Shown here in pieces: positions 1-12,562 of a DNA stretch of 64,000 nt; positions within the stretch are counted from its first letter, which is position 1, and the number at the start of each line of letters is the position of its first letter. The notes beneath the pieces are model-generated. The model did no database searches and had not been told where the DNA came from. It saw only the letters and a program-made list of their open reading frames with translations. The translations under genes and the position numbers were made by a program. The DNA is from Sacculina carcini (Eukaryota > Arthropoda > Thecostraca > Sacculinidae): positions 5,948,770-6,012,769 of the forward strand of contig OU696582.1 in the NCBI GenBank assembly GCA_916048095.2, given 5' to 3'.

Positions 1-11
1 GCCAAACGCGT

Positions 12-60
12 CAGCCAATCACAGCCGACTATCAGCATCAAGCCGCCCTCTGATTGGCTG
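12..60. promoter_or_regulatory. Inverted pair of CCAAT boxes
   Basis: CAGCCAATCA at 12-21 and its exact reverse complement TGATTGGCTG at 51-60, in a GC-richer patch (1-100). CCAAT/NF-Y sites of this type occur in promoters. No gene start is visible beside it, so function is inferred only. Confidence 0.3.
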
Positions 61-177
61 TCGTCCGCCGTAGCCCAGCACGCACACAATCACACATCTA
101 GCTGTGGTCAGTTGCTTAGATGTGTCGAGTAGAAGCTGTGCTCATTAAACTACGCGGATTTCGTATCCGTGTGTGTG

Positions 178-214
<37 letters not shown>

Positions 215-291
215 GTGAGTGCCTGTGTGCTTATCAGACTAAAGTTTCGCACCTGAAGAAAACATCAGATTGACTGTCTCAGGTGAGTGTA

Positions 292-333
<42 letters not shown>

Positions 334-668
334 AGCAAGAGACATTGGCGTGTGCGGTGTCCTCAAAGTGAGCATTCCTATCATGAGTCTTCAGTGCTCT
401 GACACACACACACACACACACACACAAACAGATTCACAAGAGCAGACAAACACACATAGAGATACGGACAGAGTGAGATGAGTGCATTCTTTTTGCTGAG
501 GCAATTATCAGCTATATCGCCATGAGAGCGGCTTCCGAATGGACTCGCCGGGGCGGAGAATTGAAAGGCAGTCAATGACAATTGATAACGAACCGATGAT
601 CACCAGGAGAGATGGTCTGGTAGGAATGTCTCGCCTTGTCAATGTGTCGGCGTGTGCTGGCGTGTGTT

Positions 669-811
<143 letters not shown>

Positions 812-2499
812 GTGATTTTATTGGTTAATCTTGGGTGGCGATAGTGTTTGTTAAGCGGTCGTTTACCAGCTCTTTTTCCCTCATTAAACAATCGCAAAAC
901 GCACAGAAACTCACAAACATACACACACACACATACACACAAACTCACACAACCTCATAAACTTCCCGAAATGAATTTGAGTATTAGTTAATACAGTGTG
1001 TGCTGAATAATTACGTTTTCCGGAAATGATTTGTCTTGAATCGTGACAAATGTATTTTTTCCAGTGGTTTTGAATCGATGTCTTTAATTGGCTGGCCCTG
1101 GAATTTAAATTTTTAGTCATTCAAAATTGTTATGTATGTGTGTATGTGTGTGTGTGTAATTCCAGCGTGTACTGGAGTGCGTGTAGTACACATGTTTTTA
1201 GGTATAAATTATACCGCTAGCCATATATCAACCCGTAAACAGCCACAATAGATGGAAAACGCAGTGTCTTCACAGATAACTTAAAAACAATATAATATAT
1301 ATCATCAAAATTGAACACAAAAGCTATCAGACCTATGGTGTTATTACGATAGATAGGTTTGATGGGATTACGTCATGGAACCCATATGTCAATGATTGCA
1401 GCCTGCGGGTAAATGAAGACTTGGCTCATTGGGAATCGGAGGAAAATGTTACCAACCACTAGCCTAGCACATTCTCAGGAACCACCAAAACGGTGCCCGA
1501 CAACTAATTCACAGGAAATTAATATAAACTTGCATTTCACAAATTATTGCACACAATAGCTCCTATCACCAAATCTGTTTTCAGGGTAAACTTATTGATA
1601 TATTGTTTTATTTCGGGTGTCAAAGCCAGCATCACTTTTCCATTCCAGACAGTAATTTTGGCGCGTTTTTGCAAATTGCTTCATATTGCCTCTTTTTTGC
1701 TAGGGGAAAATAGAACAATTCGCCACTGCAGAAAACAATGCACAGATTGCAATTGAGAACTGAGCAGAACTGAGCAGAAAAAATATATCGCCTGCAGGAA
1801 ATGCAGATTGCAACGTTCACTATGCAACATTGACATGCAATTCAATTCTACACCTGGTCATGCTTGCATTTTTAGCATCGGCTATCAATTTTAAATGAGC
1901 ATATTTTCACACCAGCGGTGACCAAGGTGAATAAGAACCCAGCGGAAAATTCCCTTCGAATAATCACCGGGCATTACAGCCAAATTATGTTTGAAAATTG
2001 TGCAAAAGTGTGCGATTATGCAACGTATGTAAATTTAACAATATCAAATGCAGTTTTATTGTAATTTCTTTTAAAAAAATTGTTTTTTGTACTTGAAGCA
2101 TGTCAGTACACGCATGTGATAGTGTTTTGAGTTGATATTTTTATAATGTTTAGCGTTGTATATCGACAACACTTGTATATCCACAACACACAATCCAGGT
2201 ACAAGTGTCAGGTACAAATCTTCTCGTCTTTAATAAAAATGTTGTTTCAACCCAAAAAAATTCGCACTAAAAATATCACATACATAAACTATTTTAAGAG
2301 ATCAGATAACAATTTTCACAAATATTCATAAACATTGGCTTATTGTACGGCTATTCAATTTGTTTTGTCTTGTGCTGAATTCACGCAAAAATGACACTTC
2401 GCATAATAATAATAATTATTATTATTATTAGTAATAGTCAAATTAGCATTACCAATATTATTTATAGTAGTCAAATTATTCATATGATTATGATTAATT

Positions 2500-2574
2500 A
2501 TAGGCAGATCCGGTAGCATGGGAGGAGTACAGGCATTATTACCACCCTGCTGTGGCCCCATGTACCGGAAGCGC
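2500..2574 (-). repeat. SINE-like dispersed repeat, copy 1
   Basis: On the minus strand it begins GCGCTTCCGGTACATGGGGC, then GCAGGGTGGTAATA and a region ending in AT-rich (AAT)n-like sequence. Related copies lie at 14196-14275 and 30172-30255 on the + strand. No tRNA promoter boxes or coding were recognised. Confidence 0.6.
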
Positions 2575-3139
2575 ACGAAATGTATATATAGAGAAATATG
2601 AGTTTAATGAGGAATATGAGAGTCAATGCAGAAATAAAACGAAAATATTAAATCAAATGGCTAAATAAATGTGCATATTCACAAGCGTATAACAGGTTGA
2701 ATATGGTCGAGCTATAATCTAAACTGATAACAAAAACATACAATAATTATTAGCCAAATCAGCAAATAAGCAAACACAAAATGAAACTGATGAAATCCAA
2801 TCAATAAGACTGGTCAACATGATTTTTCTGTCAAAAGTTTTTAAAAGAAATTCTAACTAAACTTGGGCTGCTGATTACGAAACTGCACTCAGATATTTTG
2901 CTATCACATCGGGACTTTTAGCTATATCAGTATCTATATATATGAAAATTACTAATCAGCTTATATATCAAAGGTGTCATGATCAAAGTAAATGTTTTCG
3001 GTATTATATTTTGCGTATCCATAGTTAATGAATAAAAAAGGCTACAAGATGCGTGTACAATAAATGAAATACAGTCACGAAATTCGGATATAAAACACAA
3101 AAATGCATACGTATATATGTACATATACGTTGCACAAGA

Positions 3140-3780
3140 TCAACGACAAATTACAGTTATTTTAATTTTCTTTTCTCGGCTGTTTCTGGGCTGTCTCCCA
3201 TCAAGCTCCATCAATAATCTGCCATCATATGTGGGTCCCATCAAACCTTGATAACAATCTTTCATTGTTTTAATGTCCTGATGGAGCCGTTCTCTTCCCT
3301 CACTCACAACCCGAAATATAGCCGCAATATTGTTCAAATAGATATGTAAATAGTGAATATTGATAGCCATCTTACACCCCAGATCTCACAGGCTCATTGG
3401 TAGCTCTTCCACGATCTCTTCGTAGTTGTCCGCTTTCTTATTCTTTAGGAAATTCTGTACAACACTATAACATGCACTCAAGCTCTTCTGTCTCATTCAT
3501 CGATTTGATAGAATTCTGATCCCTCGCAAGTGTTCAAATTTGAAGTTCATAAAATATTCGACCATTTTACTTCTCTTCACTAAGATCAGGAAAAGCTTAA
3601 CAAGTATATATCTGTATAGCTTAACAAATATATCTTAACAAACATTCTCCACTTTAATCAAAATCTCTAATGATCTGTTTCATCAATCCAAGTTTCATTT
3701 GCAAAGGGGGAAAGACAATCGTATTTCTATCCAATAGGGGATCATTGATGATATTCCTATTCCCAGATAACAGATTCTGT
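3140..3780 (-). pseudogene. Remnant of a TE-derived protein (LGLMK...RLHQDI..YQG type)
   Basis: Reading the minus strand in shifting frames recovers, in order, FPPLQMKLGLMKQIIR, FLKNKKADNYEEIVEEL, MAINIHYLHIYL, SEGRERLHQDIKTMKDCYQG and a degraded end. These match, from memory, a widespread invertebrate transposon-associated protein with PPLHIKLGLMKQFVKAL, VENFLGNKKADNY, KVHFLHSHL and GERFHQDIKTMEERYQGRW. I cannot assign the transposon superfamily. Several frameshifts and stops (for example before the Leu-Gly-Cys-Lys-Met segment) show it is dead. Only the C-terminal part is present. Confidence 0.7.
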
Positions 3781-4613
3781 CGTTGAGGTCATTAATTTTT
3801 CCACCCAATGCGTTGCTGTAGCTCTACTGTCCCAATAAGAAATTCGCGAATTTCACGAAAATAAGATACCTACAGCGAAAAGACGTGACGTGGTGGAAAA
3901 ATTAAAGAACAGATATTAATTCAGTTCACTCAAATTAGTTAAAATCTTATCTGAAACTCCATGCCTGAATAAATTCCTTTGTAGACCAGTGTAAGGAATG
4001 TTGCAGTGGCAAATATGCAATGTTGAATTTGTGCAACAATGTTTCCCAGTTTAAAATCTCTCATCTGATTATATGTCGGTTGTTCTATGGGATTGTTGAA
4101 GTGTTTGTAGTCAGATCTGTGTTTTTGTTGTTGATATTGGTCGCGTTGCTATATCTTGCACGGTCATATTTGTCCCAGCTCACATCTTACTCAAATGTAA
4201 ATTACAGTTGTACCAGCTGAAATATAAATTGAAATTTCTTGAAATTTCTGGAAATGATAGGACAATGACGGTGTTAGTACAATGAGATGAGGGAGATAGT
4301 GAAATTATGATCGAGGACGAGTGCAGAAATGCCGACATCCCGGTGAATGATCATCCAGAGACGCGAAAATGTGCATACTGACATTGCAAGCAGTTGCACA
4401 AAGCTGCAGTGCTGCAGCGATATAGCCACGTAACCATAATACAAGACAACATTATTCATATAGTATCGTGTTATGTTTGTAATATGATATAAATTTGATT
4501 TGGCTGTAATTAGTAATAATTATAATAAACATTATATGAAATTTGTACTTGTAAATTTGAGTATATGCTGTCTAATCAGTTGATGATTAAATTAGTTCAG
4601 TGATATTTATTGA

Positions 4614-4858
4614 CAGTGCCGGATCCAGATTGCAATTTGGGGGATGGAGATTGAATCAACTTGGGGGCTGAATTTTGGGGGTAATCAGTTATGTACACGC
4701 ATATCACTATGCAACGTATTTGCGATAATGCTTATACCAACAGCTTTCACAGATATATACTTTCTTAACCTCTTAGTGAGCCTCTTGCTTATGAGGAGTT
4801 GATGCAATTATTTTTGTGGGGCTTCAGTACCCTGAGCCCCCTTTTAGATCCGCCAGTG
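4614..4858 (+). mobile_element. hAT-like MITE, family B copy 1, with 8-bp target duplication
   Basis: A 245-bp element from CAGTGCCGGATCCAG to GGATC-related GATCCGCCAGTG, so the ends are imperfect inverted repeats. It is flanked by the identical 8-mer TTTATTGA at 4606-4613 and 4859-4866, the target-site size of hAT transposons. No coding capacity. It aligns end to end with the copy at 19343-19588. Confidence 0.85.
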
Positions 4859-5632
4859 TTTATTGATAATCACAGCACTCGAGAAGATGCAAGGTGCTGT
4901 TTTCACTTCTTCTTCAACGAGTGCCTGCACCAGCTTCGGTGTTGTTTGTCTTGTGACTTCCTCTGTATATATACGCGTATTGACATGCTATTAACCTCTA
5001 ATATGCTGTTTCTACATTTGCACGTAAATTCCGTGCAATATAATTTCGAAACTTCGTTCATCTATAATGCTAGCAAGTAATATTCTCCCTTCATGATAGG
5101 AAAGATTGTTGTGTATTATTTGATGTGTCAATCGAAATGATCCACTACCTGACAATTCCACACTGAACACTGTAATGCATAATGCAATGTATTGCAATTC
5201 AATTGCAATGTGTTGTTCAAACAATGCATTGCCGCTGCTCAATACAACAGGGATTTAAATAATCTGTTTAATCATTAGTCTGATGGAATTTACGCTTGTT
5301 AGTTAAGTTTTCATTGAAAATATAGAATAAAAAAGAAATTCAATGCAATTATGACACACACACACAGAGACAGACAATATGAAAAACATAGATGAAACAC
5401 GATGAATAACATGAAACAACATGAAATGGAAAACAAATTGACGATTCATATATTTTTGGCTTTGGCTCGGGTAATTGTAATTTCAGTTGGGACAAATGAA
5501 AATGTAAAAGATACAGTGATGTTGGCATTATTGACAATGCTATTGCTAGACTTGCATAAGCTCCAGGTTTTTGGTCGAGCCTATCAGATATATACTTCCT
5601 AGCCTTGGTGGTGATACGCTGGCTGAGCGGAC

Positions 5633-5644
5633 CAGATTTGAACC
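5633..5644 (-). repeat. Possible tRNA-derived SINE fragment (B-box)
   Basis: On the minus strand GGGTTCAAATCTGG fits a Pol III B-box, next to the end of the (TG/CA)n tract. No matching A-box at the proper distance, so at most a truncated SINE. Confidence 0.3.
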
Positions 5645-5654
5645 CAGCTTACAT

Positions 5655-5838
<184 letters not shown>

Positions 5839-6659
5839 TCGTGTAACATGGAAAATTGTGTTCCAGAGCAGATCTATGATTCCAAACAATTACCAGATTT
5901 TTACAATTGATATAATATTAGTCTAAATCAATCTTGGTCAAATTAATTCTGCTTGATTTAATTCAGGTTTTTCGTGCAACAAGCACAAGACTTACAGCTT
6001 GCAATAAAACAGGTGTTTGCAATCTGAAATTATCTTCAACTTTCCCCAATGCAATTTGCTTCTTTGCTCCAACGACCACACAAATAATTATAAATCACCA
6101 CAAATTAATGGCTGGCTAAATATAAGCATGCGTGTCTGTGTCTGTGTCTGTGTGTGTGTGTCCGTGTGTGTGTATGCGTGCGTGTGTGTGTGTGTGTATC
6201 TTACAAACCAGCTTGATCGACTAGATTTGATGCTATCATCTCACCATTGCCAGATTGTGCAATGGCTTTCGTGAGATAACTGAAGCGTTTCATGATCGGT
6301 ATCAGCCTGATTTGACGGCTTATCTTGGCGGAAAGTTTTTGGGGCGTAATTGCCGCCAACAGCCCAAATACTCCCGAACAAATAGACAAGGTAATTTCCT
6401 TTGGCTGTTCAGCGCTGCCAGTGCGGTGAGCAGCAATCAACCGGCCGCAAATTGTTGAATGTCATCGATTGATTGCAGATTGAAGCAGGAAAATCTGCTT
6501 CAGTGATAATGGCCAACGATCGAGCAGAAAGTTGGTCTGTGTGTGCGCCCAATTTCCGCCTGAGCCTTGCAGCATTGCAAAGTCGCTCATCGCTCGGTCG
6601 CAGGAAAATGTCGATATACTGTTCAATGGCTGTTCTAGAAACTCTCAAATGTGCTTTTG

Positions 6660-6665
6660 TGTGTA

Positions 6666-6723
<58 letters not shown>

Positions 6724-6810
6724 TGTGTGTGTGTGCTTGTTTGTGTGTGCGTGTGTGTATGTGTATGTGTGTGTATGTGTGAGTGTGTGTATGTGTGTGT
6801 GTGTGCGTTT
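6660..6810 (+). repeat. (TG)n microsatellite, interrupted
   Basis: A TG run with GAGTG, CTTG and TATG interruptions, directly before a Tigger-like element. Confidence 0.95.
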
Positions 6811-6866
6811 TTCACATACTTGTGTCTCTGTGTGCTTCCGTATGTTTGCATATCATTTTGTACACA

Positions 6867-7619
6867 CAGTCTGTCCTCCAAATAGCGAGCTCGAATGAGC
6901 CACATTAAAAAATCCGCTATTTGGAGGTTTCCGCTGTTTGTAGTTGTGTTGTACAACACAAGTTATCAGCTTTTTTACTGTGAATTATTCATTCTCATAA
7001 AATATTCCCATATTATTAAACAGTTTGCAACTTTCTCAAATTATTCTACCAGGGTTTCTCATAAGCACATACAATTATTCAGCTGCACGGCGTTCTTCTC
7101 TGAACGCCATGGTTTTGGAATGCAGCACTTTGCAGGAGAGTCCCGTTTCATCAATGTTGAACACATCATTAGTCTCCGATGCAATAGTAATCGGAATTGT
7201 CAATGTTATACAAAGCTATATATTTTCAAGTGATCCCTATGCGAGACATCCACCATTCTGAGGTCCTGGGTGGCCGCCTAGCTTGCCTATGCATAATTGT
7301 CGTCCCTAATAGGTCACTCGTCTCTAGCAATCAGCTTGCAACAATCAAGAGTGGTCAATTGACGGGCTGTAATCAATGTATTTTATGCATCTAATATTTA
7401 AGAATTACACAGAACCGTCGGTTTCTGTTATTTGCAGGTATGCTATATGAAAAGGGACCAATAGATAATTCCGCTATTTGCAGGTTTCCTCTATTTTAAT
7501 TCCTCCATTCGGAGGTGTAATTCGCATGTATTTCAGGGACTTTTGATGGGGACCGATGACGTAATCCGTTACTTGGAGGATTTCGCTATGTGAAAGTCGG
7601 CTATTTGGATGGCCGACTG
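6867..7619 (-). mobile_element. Tigger/pogo-like DNA transposon remnant, copy 1
   Basis: The ends are inverted: CAGTCTGTCCTCCAAATAGC at the left, and GCTATTTGGATGGCCGACTG at the right, the TIR type of pogo/Tigger elements. On the minus strand (about 7080-7200) TNDVFNIDETGLSCKVL, then HSKTMAF, can be read; NIDETGL resembles the block with the second catalytic Asp of pogo-type DDE transposases. The rest of the transposase is deleted. Internal repeats of the form CCGCTATTTGCAGGTTTCC also occur. A related copy lies at 49021-50222. Confidence 0.75.
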
Positions 7620-8534
7620 TATATATCCTGATATCCTGTCTATATGCTGATACAACCACTTGATGTACACGCTAACATTTTTCATCATCATGTAGTAGAT
7701 GTTCTTGCCTACAATATAGGCTGAGTTTGAGTAAAAAAGATTCCATAAATTTTACTGCAGTGTAATAACACAATGAACACAGAAATATATGAAAATGGTA
7801 GTCAAATTTCTGCCGCCTACTCTTCACAAAATAGAAATGACACAAGCATAAAAAGTAAAGCATCGTGTACAGATTATTATGTTCTACAAGATAGGTTTTA
7901 ATTTAAACCGAAAGAGTACTCATAAAACAAATATAATTCGCTAACATCAAATATGAATCCAAAATTTGTTTAAAAATTTGGGCCACTGAAATTGAATGAA
8001 TTTCCAATATTTCTCAAAAAGTCATTATCACACATCTAAATATATTTACCGGTGTTGCTACATATTTTGTCTTCTACACTACGGTATAATTTTATATTTT
8101 CTAAGCTGTACTGCGAAATAATATTGGGGCGTACACTAAAAATGAGCTATTGTAAACTTCGGAAAGAAAGACTTACATTTAGACAGATATTGTGCAATTG
8201 GGGTTATATAAATAAAAATTATACCAGCTTATATAAAACGTTATCTTCTACATGAATAAGTAAAGCAAGTTTCAAAAAAATTATGGAAAACATAGGGGCG
8301 TTTTAATGGGAACAGACGACAAATTTTTGCGTCCGAAAATGCGTTTGGCAAATGCATTACATTCTGCACAAAACATTGAGTTACCACTCAAGCTAGGGTA
8401 AATTTTTCACAATGACACTTGTAATTAAACATAAATCAACAATGATTAAACTCCAATGCAGTTTTGGGACTATTAAGAATGTTTTGGACCCAAGCATATG
8501 ATTTTTGTCAAGTGGAACGAAAACAGCTTCGTTC

Positions 8535-9085
8535 ACATGGCAACGAGCCGCTCCAAATCACGCCCTGCAGTGAAGGCGTTGCGGTACAGCCGCGCCAAGA
8601 AGAAGGTGAAGGTCGACAAATATGCTGACCTTCAGAGAGAGAGAATCATACTTCTCTCTTGTGATGGGTGCAATCCAGATGAGGTTGGTGAGCTCTTGGT
8701 TCCTCCACAAATATCTTGATTGAGAATCCGGAAGAGCTCTCGGTCCTCGACTTCACGCGTACGGTGGCGGTCTCGTATATGAAGATCACCAATGACACGG
8801 ACTCAATAATCTCACGATCCCAGGTGGTTTCTCGCTTTTGACTGGCAGCGCAGCTTTCGCTGGACCCCAGACTCGACGGTATCGGCCATATTCGCCTCGT
8901 GCGTGAACAGCAACGGCGATATCAGGGACCCGGCTGCAGTCGAGCTCGCTGTTCAAATACGGAAAGTGTGCAAACACTACGCTGTGCAGGCAGTGCTTCA
9001 ATCCCTATCATACGACATAAATAATTACCGGCAGGCAGCTCGAAAAAGTCCATTTCGTGTTCCGATACGGACCATCTGGACTTAG
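8535..9085 (+). pseudogene. Unrecognised GC-rich coding-like remnant
   Basis: I do not recognise the family. A GC-rich island in AT-rich DNA reads as protein in successive frames: MATSRSKSRPAVKALRYSRA, then KKKVKVDKYADLQRERIILL to a stop at about 8717; then LIENPEELSVLDFTRTVAVS through YMKITNDTDSIISRSQVV; then WFLAFDWQRSFRWTPDSTVS through NGDIRDPAAVELAVQIRKVC to a stop at 9083-9085. The composition of these segments looks like real protein, and the frames join end to end with small shifts, so a decayed captured gene or mobile-element ORF is likely. The basic start could be a nuclear-targeting segment. No domain was identified. Confidence 0.45.
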
Positions 9086-9428
9086 ATTGAAACTATTGTA
9101 TATACTAGAAGTCAGTGTCGCCGACAAGATGTTTTCGGTAGGGAAAAAGAGGGGCTAAGGAAAAAGATTCGGAGCTTTGGGAAACATCAAGAACTATTCT
9201 CGAAAGGTTCATGATCAGGATTTTGGTGTTTTCAGGGGAGTTGGCATATTTTGGGGAATTTCAGCCCCTTCAAGTCCCCCTTGGCAACGCCAATGCTCGA
9301 AAGTCTTGAAAAAAACAAGAAAGAACATATTTTTCCATTATTAGACTAGTTTTTCATTTTTATTTTATTTCGTGCGGTGACCCTATTTCCTCTAGAACAT
9401 GTAGTTGGTGCCAATATGACCGTAAACC

Positions 9429-9802
9429 GGCAGTGATATATTTATAGATCACTGAATGTAAATCGCTCCTATACAGAAGTTATAATTATTAGAGCATTGA
9501 AATTTGTTGTAAAGCAGTATGGGGCAACAAATACATTATTAATACCCATTTTTATTCTACTCGAGGTCGTGTGTCTATGATGTGTGTCAACAAAAAGAAC
9601 CACCGAAAAAGTGGTAAAAATCGTTCAATCCACTTCAATGCTCTATTAGGACTAGTTAAAAGCGCTTAAATAATGATTTAAAATAAAATATCATAAGTAC
9701 AATGTCCAAATATTATAACAAATTAATTATGTTCATTATATCAAAAAGTAATCATAAGAAAAAAAAGTTGAAATCGGTGATATGTTTCTAGATCACTGCC
9801 GG
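9429..9802. mobile_element. MITE-like element with nested inverted repeats
   Basis: The left end CCGGCAGTGATATATTTATA and the right end reading TCTAGATCACTGCCGG are inverted copies (about 26 bp). Inside, TTAGAGCATTGAA near 9490-9503 is mirrored by TTCAATGCTCTA near 9638-9649. No coding. No clear target duplication was found. Confidence 0.6.
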
Positions 9803-9843
9803 CTAATGGGTCAATCAATTTCCTCATTTGCTCTCTGTGGGAA

Positions 9844-10098
9844 AAGAGCCGTTGCGAGGAATTATGGGCTCCCCCGAAGCATCACTTGGGGCCCCCATCA
9901 TAAATTAAGCACCAAATAATAAATTTATTTATTAGACATAATCACATAATGCAAGCTCAGGTGAAAACATCTTAACAAAAAGGTAAAGGCTATACATAAT
10001 AAATATGACAAATTTTGATATCATACGTGAAGCTACGGGGCCCCTCATCATTTGGGCCCCCCGGCCGGGGGGTACGGGGGGCGGTTGCTACGGCTCTG
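9844..10098 (-). mobile_element. hAT-like MITE, family A copy 1
   Basis: Bounded by AAGAGCCGTTGCGAGGA and CGGTTGCTACGGCTCTG, inverted relative to copies at 26510 and 30650. It shares the GGGGCCCC-rich blocks and the CATAATGCAAGCTCAG interior with the 30650 copy. Target duplication unclear. Confidence 0.75.
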
Positions 10099-10149
10099 TC
10101 TGTGTCTTTATATATAGTAAAATAGTCCACTGACAAGGACACGCTGAAC

Positions 10150-10400
10150 CAGTGGTTCTAAGCCTGTGGGAATTCCCTACTAAGGGGAATGGAAGAGATG
10201 CCAAGTGGAAGCTAAAGGCCGGATAGAAGGACAAATGTGTGTTTTGATCAATTCAAAATTGTATATTTCTGTTTTTAATGACCCCTACACATTTACTTTG
10301 ATGTACCAACTGAATGTATTCAATTTATCAGCGCTGTTGTGGAAAATGAAGAGATGGCTTGAGAAGTGGGGAATCAGATAAAATAGGTTGAGAACCACTG
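10150..10400 (+). mobile_element. hAT-like MITE, family C copy 1
   Basis: Ends CAGTGGTTCTAAGCCT and AGGTTGAGAACCACTG are inverted repeats of the common hAT type. The flanks CGCTGAAC and CGCTCAAT agree at six of eight bases. The inside shows GGAAT..CCAAGTGG and GGACAAATGTGTGTTTTGAT, shared with copies near 23791, 42735 and 57345. Confidence 0.75.
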
Positions 10401-10951
10401 CGCTCAATCGTTCTCTGCGATACAATATTATCAGTGAATATTCTCCGTCAAGTGGAGATTTATTTGCTTCCAGCCATACAATGTGTATAAAATCAACTGA
10501 AAGTGAACGTGCACGGGATTTAGTATTGCTGAAAATAATTTGCCACTTTTTGTCATTGACAAGCAATATTTGCCATGCTCCGTTGCAATCCCTCAAATGC
10601 TGTTGGAACCAACTTTTTTAATTTCATTTTAGCTTTTATTTATAGTTAATAGCGCAGTTAATCGACCGGATGTTTTTCTACCTGCAATATTTGCAATTTT
10701 CGCAATACATCCTCCGGTTGATTGCATGATGTAAATTTCAATTTACAGCTGATTGCAAGTATTATTTGCGTAAAGTGTGCTGCCTGCGTCATGTATTGTA
10801 TATGTCATGAGTCATGTTATGTGAACATGTGATTTTGTGTGTTTGTGTGTGTAAGTGTATTAAATGTAACAGTATCACATTCGTTGACTTATTGTAATTT
10901 TCCTAAGCGATGGAATATCCGTCAATGCATTGTAAATTCTAAAAAATCTGG

Positions 10952-11398
10952 TTCTCATTCTGTTAGATCCTAATTCTGTTAGATCCTAATTCTGTTAGAT
11001 CCTCATTCTGTTAGATCCTAATTCTGTTAGATCCTAATTCTGTTAGATCCTAATTCTGTTAGATCCTAATTCTGGTAGATCCTAATTCTGTTAGATCCTC
11101 ATTCTGTTAGATCCTAATTCTGTTAGATCCTAATTCTGTTAGATCCTAATTCTGTTAGATCCTAATTCTGTTAGATCCTAATTCTGGTAGATCCTAATTC
11201 TGTTAGATCCTAATTCTGTTAGATCCTAATTCTGTTAGATCCTAATTCTGTTAGATCCTAATTCTGTTAGATCCTAATTCTGTTAGATCCTAATTCTGGT
11301 AGATCCTAATTCTGTTAGATCCTAATTCTGTTAGATCCTAATTCTGTTAGATCCTAATTCTGTTAGATCCTAATTCTGTTAGATCCTCATTCTGTTAG
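10952..11398 (+). repeat. 16-bp minisatellite with 112-bp higher-order period
   Basis: About 28 tandem copies of TTCTGTTAGATCCTAA. Variant units with TCTGG instead of TCTGT recur at 11071, 11183 and 11295, exactly 112 bp (seven units) apart. A second variant, TCA for TAA, occurs at four units. No coding. Confidence 0.97.
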
Positions 11399-12562
11399 TT
11401 CGTCAGGCCCGTGCTAAGAGTGAAATCGATAAGTTTACTACAAACTTCTAGGCTAGCAAGGAAGTTGTAGTATATCAGCCACAACCAGCATAATTCATGG
11501 CAAAATTAACTTGGACAAACTGGTATAAACATCTTTTTATATTATTAAAAAACAAGCATGTATATGTAAAAGTGGCAAATAGTTAATTTATAATGTTAAT
11601 TTCATTGGTAACTAGCAATATTAATCGTAGTTTGAGCGGCACACACTATGTCCCACTGCCTGGTCAAAATATTTCCAATCATTGAGCGACAATACATAAA
11701 TATTTATTGATTTGGTGCATTAACAGGTGCGCTCACTATATTTATTATTCATTTTCAACAATGAGGATACATTGAAGTATAGTCACGTGTTTCCTCAAAA
11801 TTGAATAATTAAATTAACCACGGAATATTCATTAAGCTTTTGTGACGTGGTTCAACTAACTAAAATTTGTTATTTATTCAATTTTTATTAATATTTTGCC
11901 AATATAGGTTCCGTTAGCTTGATTTTTCCCGAGACAAGCTATTAGTTGTTATTTTATCGAAAATTTATTAAAATAACGCATGAGTGAGAATTATATTTTC
12001 GCAAATATTTGGTCATTTGCTATACATCCCATGTTCGATGACTTCCCAACTGATTGGAATTACCACTATTACCACCCGCACCAATCGACACCCGGTCTAG
12101 ATAAATTACCAGCCACTGCGTGTCCATTCTGCATCATCAATCCTCCGACCAAATTCCGCGGGCCGGACAAGTCGCTCCGGACTGCCAAACTGCCGGACTG
12201 TGATTCGCTATCAGCCGCGTCTAATGAATCACATCGATCAATGAACGCCTTTGTTTTTGCTCGTCCCCAGCATTCCAGCTCTGACGTAGCTGGGGACGAC
12301 CGCCAACAGACAAACAGCACAAATTCAATTTGAATATCCGTGTGTTTGCGCGTGGATGTGTAAAAATTATTATAATAATACAATTAATAATAATAATGAT
12401 AATAGTGAATAAAAAACAATCGCAAAACGCGCTTTTCGTTGCATTATATGAAAACACAAAAATTGATATATACATGCATACACTCATAATCATATGCACG
12501 GAGACATATACATACAAGTATGTATAAAAAATAGATAATAATAGCTCAATTAATTCCCATGC

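Noticed and set aside
10952-11398. CRISPR-like array
   Set aside because: Direct 16-bp tandem units without spacers in an animal genome; it is a minisatellite.
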